64,000 bases of DNA, from contig NZ_VWOX01000008.1 in the NCBI RefSeq assembly GCF_008629675.1, positions 248,001 to 312,000 on the forward strand, written 5' to 3'. Both the position numbers and the translations under genes were made by a program. This stretch comes from Roseiconus nitratireducens (GTDB lineage: Bacteria; Planctomycetota; Planctomycetia; Pirellulales; Pirellulaceae). The notes beneath the pieces were generated by a model. It was given only the letters and a program-made list of their open reading frames with translations. It was not told the origin of the DNA and did no database searches. Of this stretch, positions 37,001 through 45,458 are shown piece after piece (position 1 is the first letter of the stretch; every line of letters begins with the position of its first letter).

Positions 37001-39170
37001 CGAACCGGGAATCCGCAGCGACTTCACCGAGACGCTGTACTGGAATCCCGCGATGGTCACCGATTCGACGGGCACGGTCAGCGTCCGATTCGAGCTTTCC
37101 GACGCGTTGACGATGTTCCGATTGCGAGCCGAGGGACATGCGCCCGGCGGCCGGTTGGGCAGCGGAACCGGGTCGGTGGTCACCCGCCTGCCCGTCCAGG
37201 TCGAACCGAAGTTGCCGTTGGAAGTGACGGCGGGCGACCGCATCGATTTGCCCGTCGGCGTGGTCAATGCGACCGGCCAGGACGCTGCGTTCGAGGTCGG
37301 CATGCAAACCGGATCGGACCTGCAAGCGAACGAGCAAGCAACTTCGGTATCGCTTGCGACCGACGGCCGGGCGACGACTGTCTTTCCCGTGCACGTCAGC
37401 AACGTTTCGCGTCCGGCCAGGAGCGAAGTGTCCGTTTGGGCCAGGCAATCCGACGGCCAGGCATCCGATCAGGTCCGCCGCCACGTCTCCATCGTGCCCT
37501 CGGGCTTTCCCTTTCAGCTCGATCGCTCCGGATCACTCACCGATCAGGCCTCCGTCGCGATGAACCTCCCCAAAGCGGTCTCGACCGATTCGCTGCAAGG
37601 AACGATCACGGTGTTCCCAAACACGCGTTCGCAAGTCAGCGCCGGGATGGAGAGCATTCTGCGCGAGCCGCACGGCTGTTTCGAGCAAGCGTCGGCGTCG
37701 AACTACCCGAACGTGATGGCGTTCCAGCTGATGCAAGTCGATGGCCGCGTGGACGACCGATTCCGCCGAAACACAGAATCGCTCCTGCGACGCGGCTACC
37801 GGAAACTGACGCAGTACGAATGCGCCCAACTGGGATACGAGTGGTTCGGAAACGATCCGGGCCACGAAGCTTTGACGGCGTTCGGCTTGATGCAGTTCAC
37901 CGAGATGGCCAAGGTGATCGACGTCGACGCGGAGATGCTGCAGCGGACGCGGCGGTGGCTGTTGGAACGTCGCGACGGCAAAGGCGGCTTCAAGCGAAAT
38001 CCGCGACACCTGCATGAATGGTCGCTCCGTCAGGAAGTCGTCGATGCTTACGTCCTGTGGTCGCTGTCGGAAGCCGACTCTCAGGCGGGACGCCCCGAAT
38101 TGACACAGCAGGATTTTGGTCCGGAACTCCAGGCGTTGGAACGTGCTGCGGCATCATCAGAAGATGCTTACCTGATTGCCCTGGCCGCAATCACGCTGGA
38201 CAACGTCGGCCGCCAGTCCGCCGCCCGGACCTTGCGGCAGCGGTTGCAGACGTTACAAGCTTCCGACGGCAGCTTGACCGGCGAGACGACCGTGACCCAA
38301 AGCGGGGGAGTTTCGCGGACCGCCGAAACCACCGCTTTGGCAATCCTGGCGTGGGCCGACCATCCCGAATCACAACCCCACGCCCGATCGGCGACCGGCT
38401 GGTTGATCGATCATCGCAGCGGCCAGGGGTTCGGTTCGACGCAAGCCACCGTGCTGGCACTCAAGGCACTGATCGCAATGCACAAAGTTTTGGGCAACGA
38501 TGAAAGCGGCTCGGTCGAAGTCCGGTTTGCCGGGGAACCCGTCCAGACACTCCGTTGGCAGGAAACACCGCAGGAGGGTGTGACCTTGGAACTGCCCGCT
38601 GCGATCCTGGCACGCATGCAATCGGAACCTGGCAGCCAGCTGACACTGCATCACTCGGGGCCATCCTCCGTGCCGTTCACGGTGCAGCTCACTGGCAGAA
38701 CTTCCAAGCCGGAAAGTGATCCCGAATGCACGATCGGCATCAAAGTTCGTTTGCGATCCGGTGAGGAGGACGACCAGGCAAATCCCGATTCCGGTGACAC
38801 GTTCACGATGCGTGCCGGTCAAACCGCCAACGTGCAAGTCGAGGTCGTCAACCGGACCCAGCAAGGTCAGCCCATGACGGTGGCCGCCGTCGGACTTCCC
38901 GGTGGGCTGGAACCGGTGATCGAAGACCTGGAGCGTCGGCGCGAGGCGGGCCAGATCGACTACTACGAACTGCGCGGACGCGAAGTCGTGTTGTACTGGC
39001 GCACGATGGCACCGGCAGAACGAAAGCGGGTACGGTTCGCCTGCGTCGCCGAGATTGCCGGGCACTACAGCGGACCGCCAAGCCAAGCCTACCTGTACTA
39101 CACCGCCGAATCACGATGCTGGATCGATCCGTTGGTCGCCACGATCAACAACGAACAGGCGGTCGAGTGA
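34041..39170 (+). CDS. Alpha-2-macroglobulin family protein with anti-sigma-like cytoplasmic N-terminus
   Basis: This 1709-residue protein has a cytoplasmic N-terminus of about 123 residues with LHYDLLDDEEADELRLRI, like the start of planctomycete anti-sigma proteins. A membrane helix follows at 126-145. Macroglobulin domains come next (CLTYLSTDRPVYRPGETLYF, an MG2 hallmark). A second membrane hairpin lies at about 827-870 (ALMIIGTLWLIAFLI, basic loop, then VVLLAGAVSLAILGC). The second half has the thioester motif GCFEQ (Cys1213-Gln1216) followed by an alpha-toroid thioester domain. Bacterial A2Ms trap attacking proteases. The usual partner pbpC is absent; the coupled ECF gene suggests it also signals. 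Confidence 0.88.
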   Translation: MSALPPSDDPKRDEESLRQRLMELHYDLLDDEEADELRLRIDQDATAARLWRETRVLAGKFADAARLDAASVTLERPAQTASSGRPDNDPFRSSLDADGRTSHVKRATEHADGETAPVGGNRDLRFWLGMLAVAAAVTVIVTATRYATSLPDSPGDMLQVTLQPVTGSEATARNEFFVAVGPSRPTTALSGFDRSAPIVPARISYEVVSDGIVLFFGSTETKPDAYGTIRVPDDVTIPGDAVLRVDAEPLEEAGEYVRLTVPLEPTRCLTYLSTDRPVYRPGETLYFRSVTLNRRTLTQHLEVPIRYELLDPSGATVDGLVSEGITERGVGNGAWTLPSSLAGGSYQLAAKSLDGFFPDQTCEIQIRAYRPVRLKTELEFGERSYGAGDRVTADLQVRRADDEIPTGAVARVSATVDDQVVHTAQDTLSEEGTLTVEFDLPGHLRSGEGTLSIAIDDGSVTETAVRPIPIHTGRAEIRFFPEGGYLVGGIQNRVYFDAHNRDGDPIEIAGEILSQAGRVVADVQTVRDGMGSFQFKPESGQRYSLRVTSPVDITETPWLPSVVEALPVLHTGSGVFEASEPLQMTVRSTKRRRVLARAVCRGELVGAQSVELGIGDNEVQVSLQERAHGVIRVTLLDLETDSKTATPLVERLVYRRDEERLKIRATVDGDQRVHAPGSPVQMTVHVTDENDQPVPGAVLGVSVVDDAALSLQQRESPSIGTHFLLTSEIESPEDLEHANFYLQASPEAAESLDLLLGTQGWRRFVSGSPQQFDMAFRDRLIRLLELDGNRDEIAGQPSSNASAIADRYRQYRTTVQQLWHRFLRELRWALMIIGTLWLIAFLIRPRRKAVSVAVVLLAGAVSLAILGCGGHQANEVITSGDAALDESFAEMATPPELIAEPGPAGSGKLQPPKSPSPEPGLIGRFAEYFLTRQSGAEKVDAGNARITAEQLRQWAAARGLDAQTMADRMMEELRFPIRQYAHLRRSSEPGIRSDFTETLYWNPAMVTDSTGTVSVRFELSDALTMFRLRAEGHAPGGRLGSGTGSVVTRLPVQVEPKLPLEVTAGDRIDLPVGVVNATGQDAAFEVGMQTGSDLQANEQATSVSLATDGRATTVFPVHVSNVSRPARSEVSVWARQSDGQASDQVRRHVSIVPSGFPFQLDRSGSLTDQASVAMNLPKAVSTDSLQGTITVFPNTRSQVSAGMESILREPHGCFEQASASNYPNVMAFQLMQVDGRVDDRFRRNTESLLRRGYRKLTQYECAQLGYEWFGNDPGHEALTAFGLMQFTEMAKVIDVDAEMLQRTRRWLLERRDGKGGFKRNPRHLHEWSLRQEVVDAYVLWSLSEADSQAGRPELTQQDFGPELQALERAAASSEDAYLIALAAITLDNVGRQSAARTLRQRLQTLQASDGSLTGETTVTQSGGVSRTAETTALAILAWADHPESQPHARSATGWLIDHRSGQGFGSTQATVLALKALIAMHKVLGNDESGSVEVRFAGEPVQTLRWQETPQEGVTLELPAAILARMQSEPGSQLTLHHSGPSSVPFTVQLTGRTSKPESDPECTIGIKVRLRSGEEDDQANPDSGDTFTMRAGQTANVQVEVVNRTQQGQPMTVAAVGLPGGLEPVIEDLERRREAGQIDYYELRGREVVLYWRTMAPAERKRVRFACVAEIAGHYSGPPSQAYLYYTAESRCWIDPLVATINNEQAVE

Positions 39171-39234
39171 AGCACGCGGACAGGCCGTGACGGACACGAG
39201 ATCACGGGGCGGATCGGCGGCACGTTTGATGCCG

Positions 39235-39444
39235 CAAGGTCGTGCAGCTTTGCTTCCCCCTCCCTCCGAGAGGATCGCGGAGGAGCCTGCGACGACGCGG
39301 GGAGGGCTGTCCGGCACTATGGATTCAGCTGGTTGATGAAGACACCCTCCCCAAAGGCTCGTGCCTCGCCTTTGACCCTCCCGGAGGGAGGGTGAATTTC
39401 AGAAAAGCACGTCTTTTCCTGGCTAGGAGAACTGCACGATCTCC
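39235..39444 (+). repeat. About 210-bp inverted-repeat (MITE-like) element, copy 1
   Basis: Ends match GGAGGYCGYGCAGCTTT and its reverse complement imperfectly. A second, inner inverted repeat is clear on the right (39374-39396, containing ACCCTCCCGGAGGGAGGGT) and degraded on the left (about 39252-39276). The core AGACACCCTCCCCAAAGGCT is shared with copy 2 at 63281-63492, which is in the opposite orientation. It fills most of the gap between two convergent genes. Confidence 0.85.
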
Positions 39445-39466
39445 AAGCGGGAAGGTGAAACGAAAA

Positions 39467-42229
39467 TCAAGGACCGACATCCACACCGCGAGCTACGGTG
39501 ATCGAGGCGTCCGCTACCAATCGGTCCGCATATTGCGTCATCGTAAAATCGGATCCACGGAACCACAGCAGCAACGGCGCCACGTAGTCGTTCGGTGGGG
39601 TCGCCGCCGGACGCGAACCCTTCCAGGCCGTGCTTCGCCAAAGCCCGTCGGATGCGTTGTATTCGTACTGACCGCCCAAACTGCACTGCAGCGGCTTTCC
39701 CAGCACGAACGTCGCGGTCTCCGACGCCTGCTCCGGCGGGACGCTCAATTGACGTGACAGCAAGTTCAAAAACGAAGCGCCCGCGACGCTGCTGCGAGCG
39801 GCTCGCTGATAGAGTTGATCGTTGACCCAACCTTCCAGCTGGCTGTCAAGCAAGCTGCCGACGCGTCCCCGGACCGTCGCCGACTGTTGCGTCTCGGTCG
39901 CTTCCAAAAAAGGCAACGTCGAATTCAGCACTTCGGGTTGGAACGACAGCACGCTGAAACCGCCGCCGGTGTAACGGTACAAACCACCGATCAACCGCGA
40001 CATCCCCGGGCCCACCGGTCGGCCGCGTCCCAATCCGAGCGGCAATCGATCCAACACGCCGGGTTGCGGCCAAGCACCCAAGTACGACGGCAGTTCCCGC
40101 AACGCCCAATACGTGTTCAGCAAACCTTTGAACTCATTGGGATCCGGTGGGAAGTTGTCCTTGATGCCCACAAACAAATGGGTCGGTGGCCCCAACTGGT
40201 CGCTGGCGACGTGCGCCTGCACGGAAACCAGGTCATCGGGAGCGAATCGCATCTCGACGTTGGTTGGTGGCCCCAGTTGCCGCGCCCACGTGCCGTACTT
40301 CTCCGGCGTCAGCGGGGCGATCTCGGCGTGGATCGCGATGCGTTCCAAATCGGTGTTGCCGGGCACCTCTTCACGACGAAGCGCGACAATGATTGGATCC
40401 ATCTGAGGAAACCGCTGCGTGTATTCGTCAGCGATTTGTTTGTACCAGCGCGACTCCTGCGGCGTGACCGATTCGATTTCCACATCGCCGATCGGCAAGA
40501 AAGTGCCACGGGACCCGCGGAGCGTATCAACCATTTGATCGCCGGCCGAGATCACGCCGCTTCCATCGTGGCGATCATCAAATGAGACGGGTAAGAATCC
40601 GGATTCGATCAGTTGGGGCACACCCAGCGTCTGGCCCGTCTCCGGTCGCACGCCCTCCGCCTTTGCGGCCAGTCGCGCCAAGTGCACGAGCGAAATGTCG
40701 CTCTCGGCTCGCGTCCGACGGCGGAGTTCGATCAAGTACTCCGGCGACACCAGATTCTGCAGCATTTGGGGCGAGAAGTACGCAAAGATCGTGTCTTGAC
40801 GGCTGACGGGCACCAGCATTCGCGACAACCGAAAGGCTTCGGTGGCGGCGAGCGATTCGCCGGATTGCCCGACCTGAAAAAACCGTTCGACCAACGATCG
40901 GCTGTTGGTGATCAGGAAGTACCCCTGGTCTTCGGCCAGAAACGATCGCACCCGGTTGTCCGGCGAGGACAACAACGAAACCTGATTGCCGCCGATGCTG
41001 ACTTGTTCCAGGCTGAGTGTCGCGTCGGTCCGGGCAGCGTTGTTGCGGTCATTGGACAACGAAGACCGCAGCAGGAAGGCGTTGGTGGACTTCATCAACA
41101 CGCCCATCGTCGCTCCGTCTTCGGTATACAAGTCACGTCCGATCACCGCTTGGTCTTCGATCACGGTCGGTCCGAGCATCCGTGTCATTTGGTTGATCTT
41201 CAGACTCAACTGTTTTTCAAATCGCTCCGTCGCTCTGCCACCGGTTCCGCGCAACGTGATCATTCGACTCAGGTCGCCGCCGTGCTCGTTGGTCAGATCC
41301 AGAAACCACAGGTAGTTGGCGAAGGACCCGAATCGAAAATAAAAGCATTCCGGCGGCACTCGCGATGCGATCGGTTCGGTTTGCACGTCGGGATCGATTT
41401 CGGGAAACGTCGGTTGCACCCAACGCGGACCGGCCGGCAGGGGCAGGGCGTCGACGGGGTCCGGATTGGCAGGGACAGGCCGATTGTCGTCGGTCAAACC
41501 GGCCGCGGTTTGTCGAAAGATTTCGCCGCTGACTTCTTCCGCCCCGCCAAGCACCTTCAGGGTTTTCCAAAGCGGATCGTCATCTTCGGCGCGTTCCAAG
41601 AACCATGCCGGAAGCGAGTTGCCGGTCCGTCCGCTGAGCATCGCAATCAGATACGTCTCCACCCAGGGCGGATAGTCTCCGTCATCGATCTGGCGTTTCG
41701 CATTGGCCGTGAACGCTTGCCACCAACTCGCCATCGACTCGGCAAATGCCGACGGATTCCTTTGCGGATTCAGCTGATAGACACCGATCTCCTGACCGGG
41801 TTGGCCCACGCGAACCTGCAGCGGCTCGGTACCGGTGAACAGGAAATGAACGCGGCGCGCGACGATCTGCGTTTTGGGCGCATCCTCGTCGGTCAATTCA
41901 CGAATCAGGTTTCCCAAACGCCCGAGCAATCGGCCGTTGCCCGCCGGCGGGACGGGCAATTCGGACACCGGCGTGATCCGCGTCTCCACCTCCTCTGCTG
42001 CCGGATACAGCACACGGCCAGACTCCGACGCGACGGTCAGCGGTGGCGGGGCCGCACCCACGATCGGGTTGGCCAGCGGAAGTTCAATGGTGCCGACGCC
42101 GTAGGGCTGGTCCGCCGGGCCCAGATCTGCCGACGCCAGGACGTCGACGGCAGCCGCGCGGCCGGCGAGCCCGATCGACAATAACCAGACAGAGGGCAGC
42201 ATGATCGCCCACATAAAACATCGCATCAA
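39467..42229 (-). CDS. Large exported protein of unknown function
   Basis: The 920-residue protein has an N-terminal signal peptide (MMRCFMWAIMLPSVWLLSIG, cleaved near AAA). No known domain was recognised. It contains RRVHFLFTGTEPLQVRVGQP and several segments such as CFYFRFGSFANYLWFLDLTN and FLITNSRSLVERFF that suggest a folded, mixed alpha/beta protein. It has no other membrane helix. A start one codon later (42226) is equally possible. It faces the A2M gene tail to tail, across the MITE-like element. Confidence 0.75.
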   Translation of the reverse strand: MMRCFMWAIMLPSVWLLSIGLAGRAAAVDVLASADLGPADQPYGVGTIELPLANPIVGAAPPPLTVASESGRVLYPAAEEVETRITPVSELPVPPAGNGRLLGRLGNLIRELTDEDAPKTQIVARRVHFLFTGTEPLQVRVGQPGQEIGVYQLNPQRNPSAFAESMASWWQAFTANAKRQIDDGDYPPWVETYLIAMLSGRTGNSLPAWFLERAEDDDPLWKTLKVLGGAEEVSGEIFRQTAAGLTDDNRPVPANPDPVDALPLPAGPRWVQPTFPEIDPDVQTEPIASRVPPECFYFRFGSFANYLWFLDLTNEHGGDLSRMITLRGTGGRATERFEKQLSLKINQMTRMLGPTVIEDQAVIGRDLYTEDGATMGVLMKSTNAFLLRSSLSNDRNNAARTDATLSLEQVSIGGNQVSLLSSPDNRVRSFLAEDQGYFLITNSRSLVERFFQVGQSGESLAATEAFRLSRMLVPVSRQDTIFAYFSPQMLQNLVSPEYLIELRRRTRAESDISLVHLARLAAKAEGVRPETGQTLGVPQLIESGFLPVSFDDRHDGSGVISAGDQMVDTLRGSRGTFLPIGDVEIESVTPQESRWYKQIADEYTQRFPQMDPIIVALRREEVPGNTDLERIAIHAEIAPLTPEKYGTWARQLGPPTNVEMRFAPDDLVSVQAHVASDQLGPPTHLFVGIKDNFPPDPNEFKGLLNTYWALRELPSYLGAWPQPGVLDRLPLGLGRGRPVGPGMSRLIGGLYRYTGGGFSVLSFQPEVLNSTLPFLEATETQQSATVRGRVGSLLDSQLEGWVNDQLYQRAARSSVAGASFLNLLSRQLSVPPEQASETATFVLGKPLQCSLGGQYEYNASDGLWRSTAWKGSRPAATPPNDYVAPLLLWFRGSDFTMTQYADRLVADASITVARGVDVGP

Positions 42230-42377
42230 AACATCCCAATTCGATCAGAGTGGATTGAATCATCGTCGACGGTCCCCCCAATTCCGCCGGAGGGGAAGGG
42301 TGAACTGGCCGGGTCGTCAGCCTCCCAACCAGCGACGATAATGCCCGCGTGACGACATTATCCATTTCTAGCCCCCT

Positions 42378-43793
42378 TTGGACAGCCAAACCGTGGACAG
42401 CCCCTCCCGCAGCGGTGTTTTCCAAGCGAGCACCGACGCACGGCTCGAATCCTTCGCCGAATCGATCAGCTTCGATCGACGGCTTTATCACCAGGACATT
42501 CGCGGATCGATCGCTCATGCAAGCATGCTGCAGTCGGTGGGACTGATCTCGGCCCAGGATTTCACTCAAATCCGGGACACCTTGAAGGAAATTGAATCCG
42601 AAATCGATGCGGGCCAATTTCCGATTCGGCTGGAATTGGAAGACATCCACATGCACATCGAGTCCGTGTTGATCGAGCGGATCGGTGACGTTGGACGAAA
42701 ACTGCACACCGCCCGCAGCCGAAATGACCAGGTCAGCACCGACACACGGATCTGGGTTCGTGAGGCGTTGGACCGCACCGATGCGCTGTTGCTGCAACTG
42801 CAACGGGCGTTCCTGGGACGCTGCGAACGCGACCTGGACGTGATCCTGCCCGCCTACACCCACCTGCAGCGCGCCCAGCCCGTGTTGGCACCGCACTACT
42901 GGCTGGCGTACATCGAAAAGTTTCAGCGCGACCGCGAGCGAATCACCGACTGCCGGGTCCGCGTCAACCAATCGCCGTTGGGGATCGCCGCGGTCGCCGG
43001 AACCACGCTGCCGATCGACCGCGAGCAGACCGCCAGCGCGTTGGACTTTCAGGGCATCACCGCCAACAGTCTGGATACCAGCAGCGACCGCGATTTCATC
43101 CAGGAATCCGCCTTCGTGCTGGCGATGATCGCGTCGCACCTCAGCGGCTGGGCGGAAGAGTGGATCCTGTGGAGCACCGTCGAGTTCAACTTCATCAAGA
43201 TGCCGCACCAGTTTTGCACCGGTAGCAGCATCATGCCCCAGAAAGTCAATCCGGACACCTTGGAACTGACCCGCGGAAAATCGGCCCGGGTGATGGGCAA
43301 TTTGCAGACGCTGATGTTGCTGGTTAAAAATTTGCCGCTGGCGTACAACCGCGATCTGCAGGAAGACAAGCCGCCGTTGTTCGATTCCTTCGACACCGTG
43401 ACCGCGATGTTGGAGCTGGCCATCCCGATCGTGGCCGGCAGCGAGCTTCAACGCGACGCGATCGCCGCGCGGATCGAGGAAGGCTACCTGGATGCCACCA
43501 CGCTAATGGAATGGCTGATCCGCAAAGGCGTTCCCCAACGGACGGCTCACCACGCCGTCGGTGCGATTGTCGGCGAAGCGATGAAGCAACGGATCCCACT
43601 GGCGGAGTTGCCGATCCAGACGATGCAACGACACGCCGAGCAAATCGACGAATCGATTCGCGAGGTGCTGGGGACACAAAACGCCGTCGCCGCGTTTTCC
43701 AGCTACGGGTCGACCGCGCCCCATCAGGTGCACGACCAAATCCGTCGTTGGAACGAACGGCTTGACGATGCCGATCATCCCGAACCGCGATAG
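42378..43793 (+). CDS. argH: Argininosuccinate lyase
   Basis: The enzyme (up to 471 residues) releases arginine and fumarate in the last step of arginine synthesis. The signature GSSIMPQKVNPDTLEL is present, along with TARSRNDQVSTDTR and YTHLQRAQPV. No ATG fits the start: a TTG at 42378 or a GTG at 42393 (giving MDSPSRSGVF) are the options, and the GTG start seems closer to relatives. The gene stands alone, divergent from the unknown exported protein. Confidence 0.96.
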   Translation: MDSQTVDSPSRSGVFQASTDARLESFAESISFDRRLYHQDIRGSIAHASMLQSVGLISAQDFTQIRDTLKEIESEIDAGQFPIRLELEDIHMHIESVLIERIGDVGRKLHTARSRNDQVSTDTRIWVREALDRTDALLLQLQRAFLGRCERDLDVILPAYTHLQRAQPVLAPHYWLAYIEKFQRDRERITDCRVRVNQSPLGIAAVAGTTLPIDREQTASALDFQGITANSLDTSSDRDFIQESAFVLAMIASHLSGWAEEWILWSTVEFNFIKMPHQFCTGSSIMPQKVNPDTLELTRGKSARVMGNLQTLMLLVKNLPLAYNRDLQEDKPPLFDSFDTVTAMLELAIPIVAGSELQRDAIAARIEEGYLDATTLMEWLIRKGVPQRTAHHAVGAIVGEAMKQRIPLAELPIQTMQRHAEQIDESIREVLGTQNAVAAFSSYGSTAPHQVHDQIRRWNERLDDADHPEPR

Positions 43794-43840
43794 ACGTCGG
43801 ACTGTCGGTCCTCGTTTCTCGGCCGGGCGCGATGGTGCCC

Positions 43841-45226
43841 TCACGCCCAAGTGACTTGGGAAGAACCTTTCGGCAGATCGAAACAAAGGACGACCGAGTC
43901 TTGTTGCCGGACGAAATGCCCCGGCTTCAACTGCTTGGCCGATCCCACCTCGGCAAACGCGTGCGAATCTTCACCGGCGGAGAAGTGCGACGGGATCTTG
44001 GATCCCTCGACTTGCACGGTGAAACGCTCGGTGCCGATCGGAGCTTCCAGCGTCATCGCGTCGTCGGTGGTTTGGATTGTCGTCAACTCTTTGGCCGCCC
44101 AGTAGCGACCGATCTCGCTCAGTTTCATCCAGATCACCTTATCGCCATGCACTTCATTGACGGTGCGGACGTTTCGCTGGAAAGCGTGAAAACCGTGGCG
44201 GTCGCCGTTGCAATACATTCCGGGCCAGTGACACAAAAACGTCGCCGGCTGGCCTTTGGAAATCAGTTCCGCCAGTGCACCGCTCTGACCGTCTTCGGTC
44301 AAATAACGGTCCGGCTGCGGATCCAAGTCGCCTTGCCATCCGCCATACCAGTCCCCGGTCCCCGCGGGCACGTTCACGGTCATTTGCGGCGCGTCGGTGT
44401 CTCGCCCGCGTACCGCTTCCAGGACCGGTTCCGTTCCCTTTTCACCGCCAAAGATGTACTTGAAGTAATGCGGTAGCTCGACGCCGTAGACATCACGAAC
44501 GGCCTGGTCGACGGCCATCGGCAATTTGTCTTTGACCCGATTCCCAAATCCGCCCGGCGTCGTGATGCCTTCGCAGGGCAGATCACAGTTCTTCAAGATC
44601 CGAAGCGCGTAGGCCAGGTAGGCGGCCAACTCGTCAACGCTCTTGTCCTCCTGCGGGTAGGAATTCTCCATCGTTCCCTTGTTGATCTCGTCGAACGGCC
44701 GTCCCGTCTTGAGATCGATGACTCGGGTGTGCGTGATCATCTCGGGATGGATGTCCCAATGGGGCACCATCAGCTCCCGGACCAGTTTCAAACTGTCTTG
44801 CAATTCTCGCCGCGACCAACCGGGCAGCTCCCGGTCGACCCAGCCCACCAGGGCGGGACAGGGCACCACGCTGTACTTTCCACGGACGCCATTCTCCGCG
44901 CACCACTCGCCAAATTCGCGGACGAACGAATCGGGAATTTCCCGCGGCCACGACCTCCACGGCTTGTCGTATTCCGCCCGGCCGGGATGCGCGGTCGCGA
45001 ACTGCGGCGTGCAGAAATGGCCCATGTTCACCAGGCACGTGGAGTCGTCGATGATGAACGACACGGGTACCCGCATCTGAGGGTGCAGCACCTGGTGCGT
45101 CCGTTGGGCGGTGCGGATCGCTTCCGGCCGTTCTTGGGCACCGGCCCGGCCAGCGGCTCCGAGGGTCGTCGCGGCCGTGGCCGCCAAAAACTTACGCCGA
45201 TCGATGACAGGGGATGGGTGGGACAT
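43841..45226 (-). CDS. Tat-exported polysaccharide deacetylase-like protein
   Basis: The 461-residue protein has a twin-arginine signal (DRRKFLAATAATTLGAAG). The start at ATG 45226 is preferred; 18 more residues upstream are open. The early strand SFIIDDSTCLVNMGH has the double Asp of NodB-type deacetylases, and HWDIHPEMITHTRVIDL supplies possible metal-ligand His residues. The full NodB motif set was not confirmed, so the assignment is by resemblance only. It is convergent with argH. Confidence 0.55.
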   Translation of the reverse strand: MSHPSPVIDRRKFLAATAATTLGAAGRAGAQERPEAIRTAQRTHQVLHPQMRVPVSFIIDDSTCLVNMGHFCTPQFATAHPGRAEYDKPWRSWPREIPDSFVREFGEWCAENGVRGKYSVVPCPALVGWVDRELPGWSRRELQDSLKLVRELMVPHWDIHPEMITHTRVIDLKTGRPFDEINKGTMENSYPQEDKSVDELAAYLAYALRILKNCDLPCEGITTPGGFGNRVKDKLPMAVDQAVRDVYGVELPHYFKYIFGGEKGTEPVLEAVRGRDTDAPQMTVNVPAGTGDWYGGWQGDLDPQPDRYLTEDGQSGALAELISKGQPATFLCHWPGMYCNGDRHGFHAFQRNVRTVNEVHGDKVIWMKLSEIGRYWAAKELTTIQTTDDAMTLEAPIGTERFTVQVEGSKIPSHFSAGEDSHAFAEVGSAKQLKPGHFVRQQDSVVLCFDLPKGSSQVTWA

Positions 45227-45458
45227 CACGGAGTCTTTACCTGTGGGTGGGCGGCGGGCGGGGGGGAATGACCGGTCCAACCACCGTCGCGCGATCAGAT
45301 CGGGTCACGGAGATTATAAGTCGTCCGCCGCGGCGACGTTGGCCTAGTCCGACGACCGCGATTTCCAAGCGATTCCCACTGCAACTGCACGATTGCCTTA
45401 GAATGCCGCTCCACTTCTCCTCGGCTCCTTCTGTTCGCTAACGCTCCACTGCACGCCC

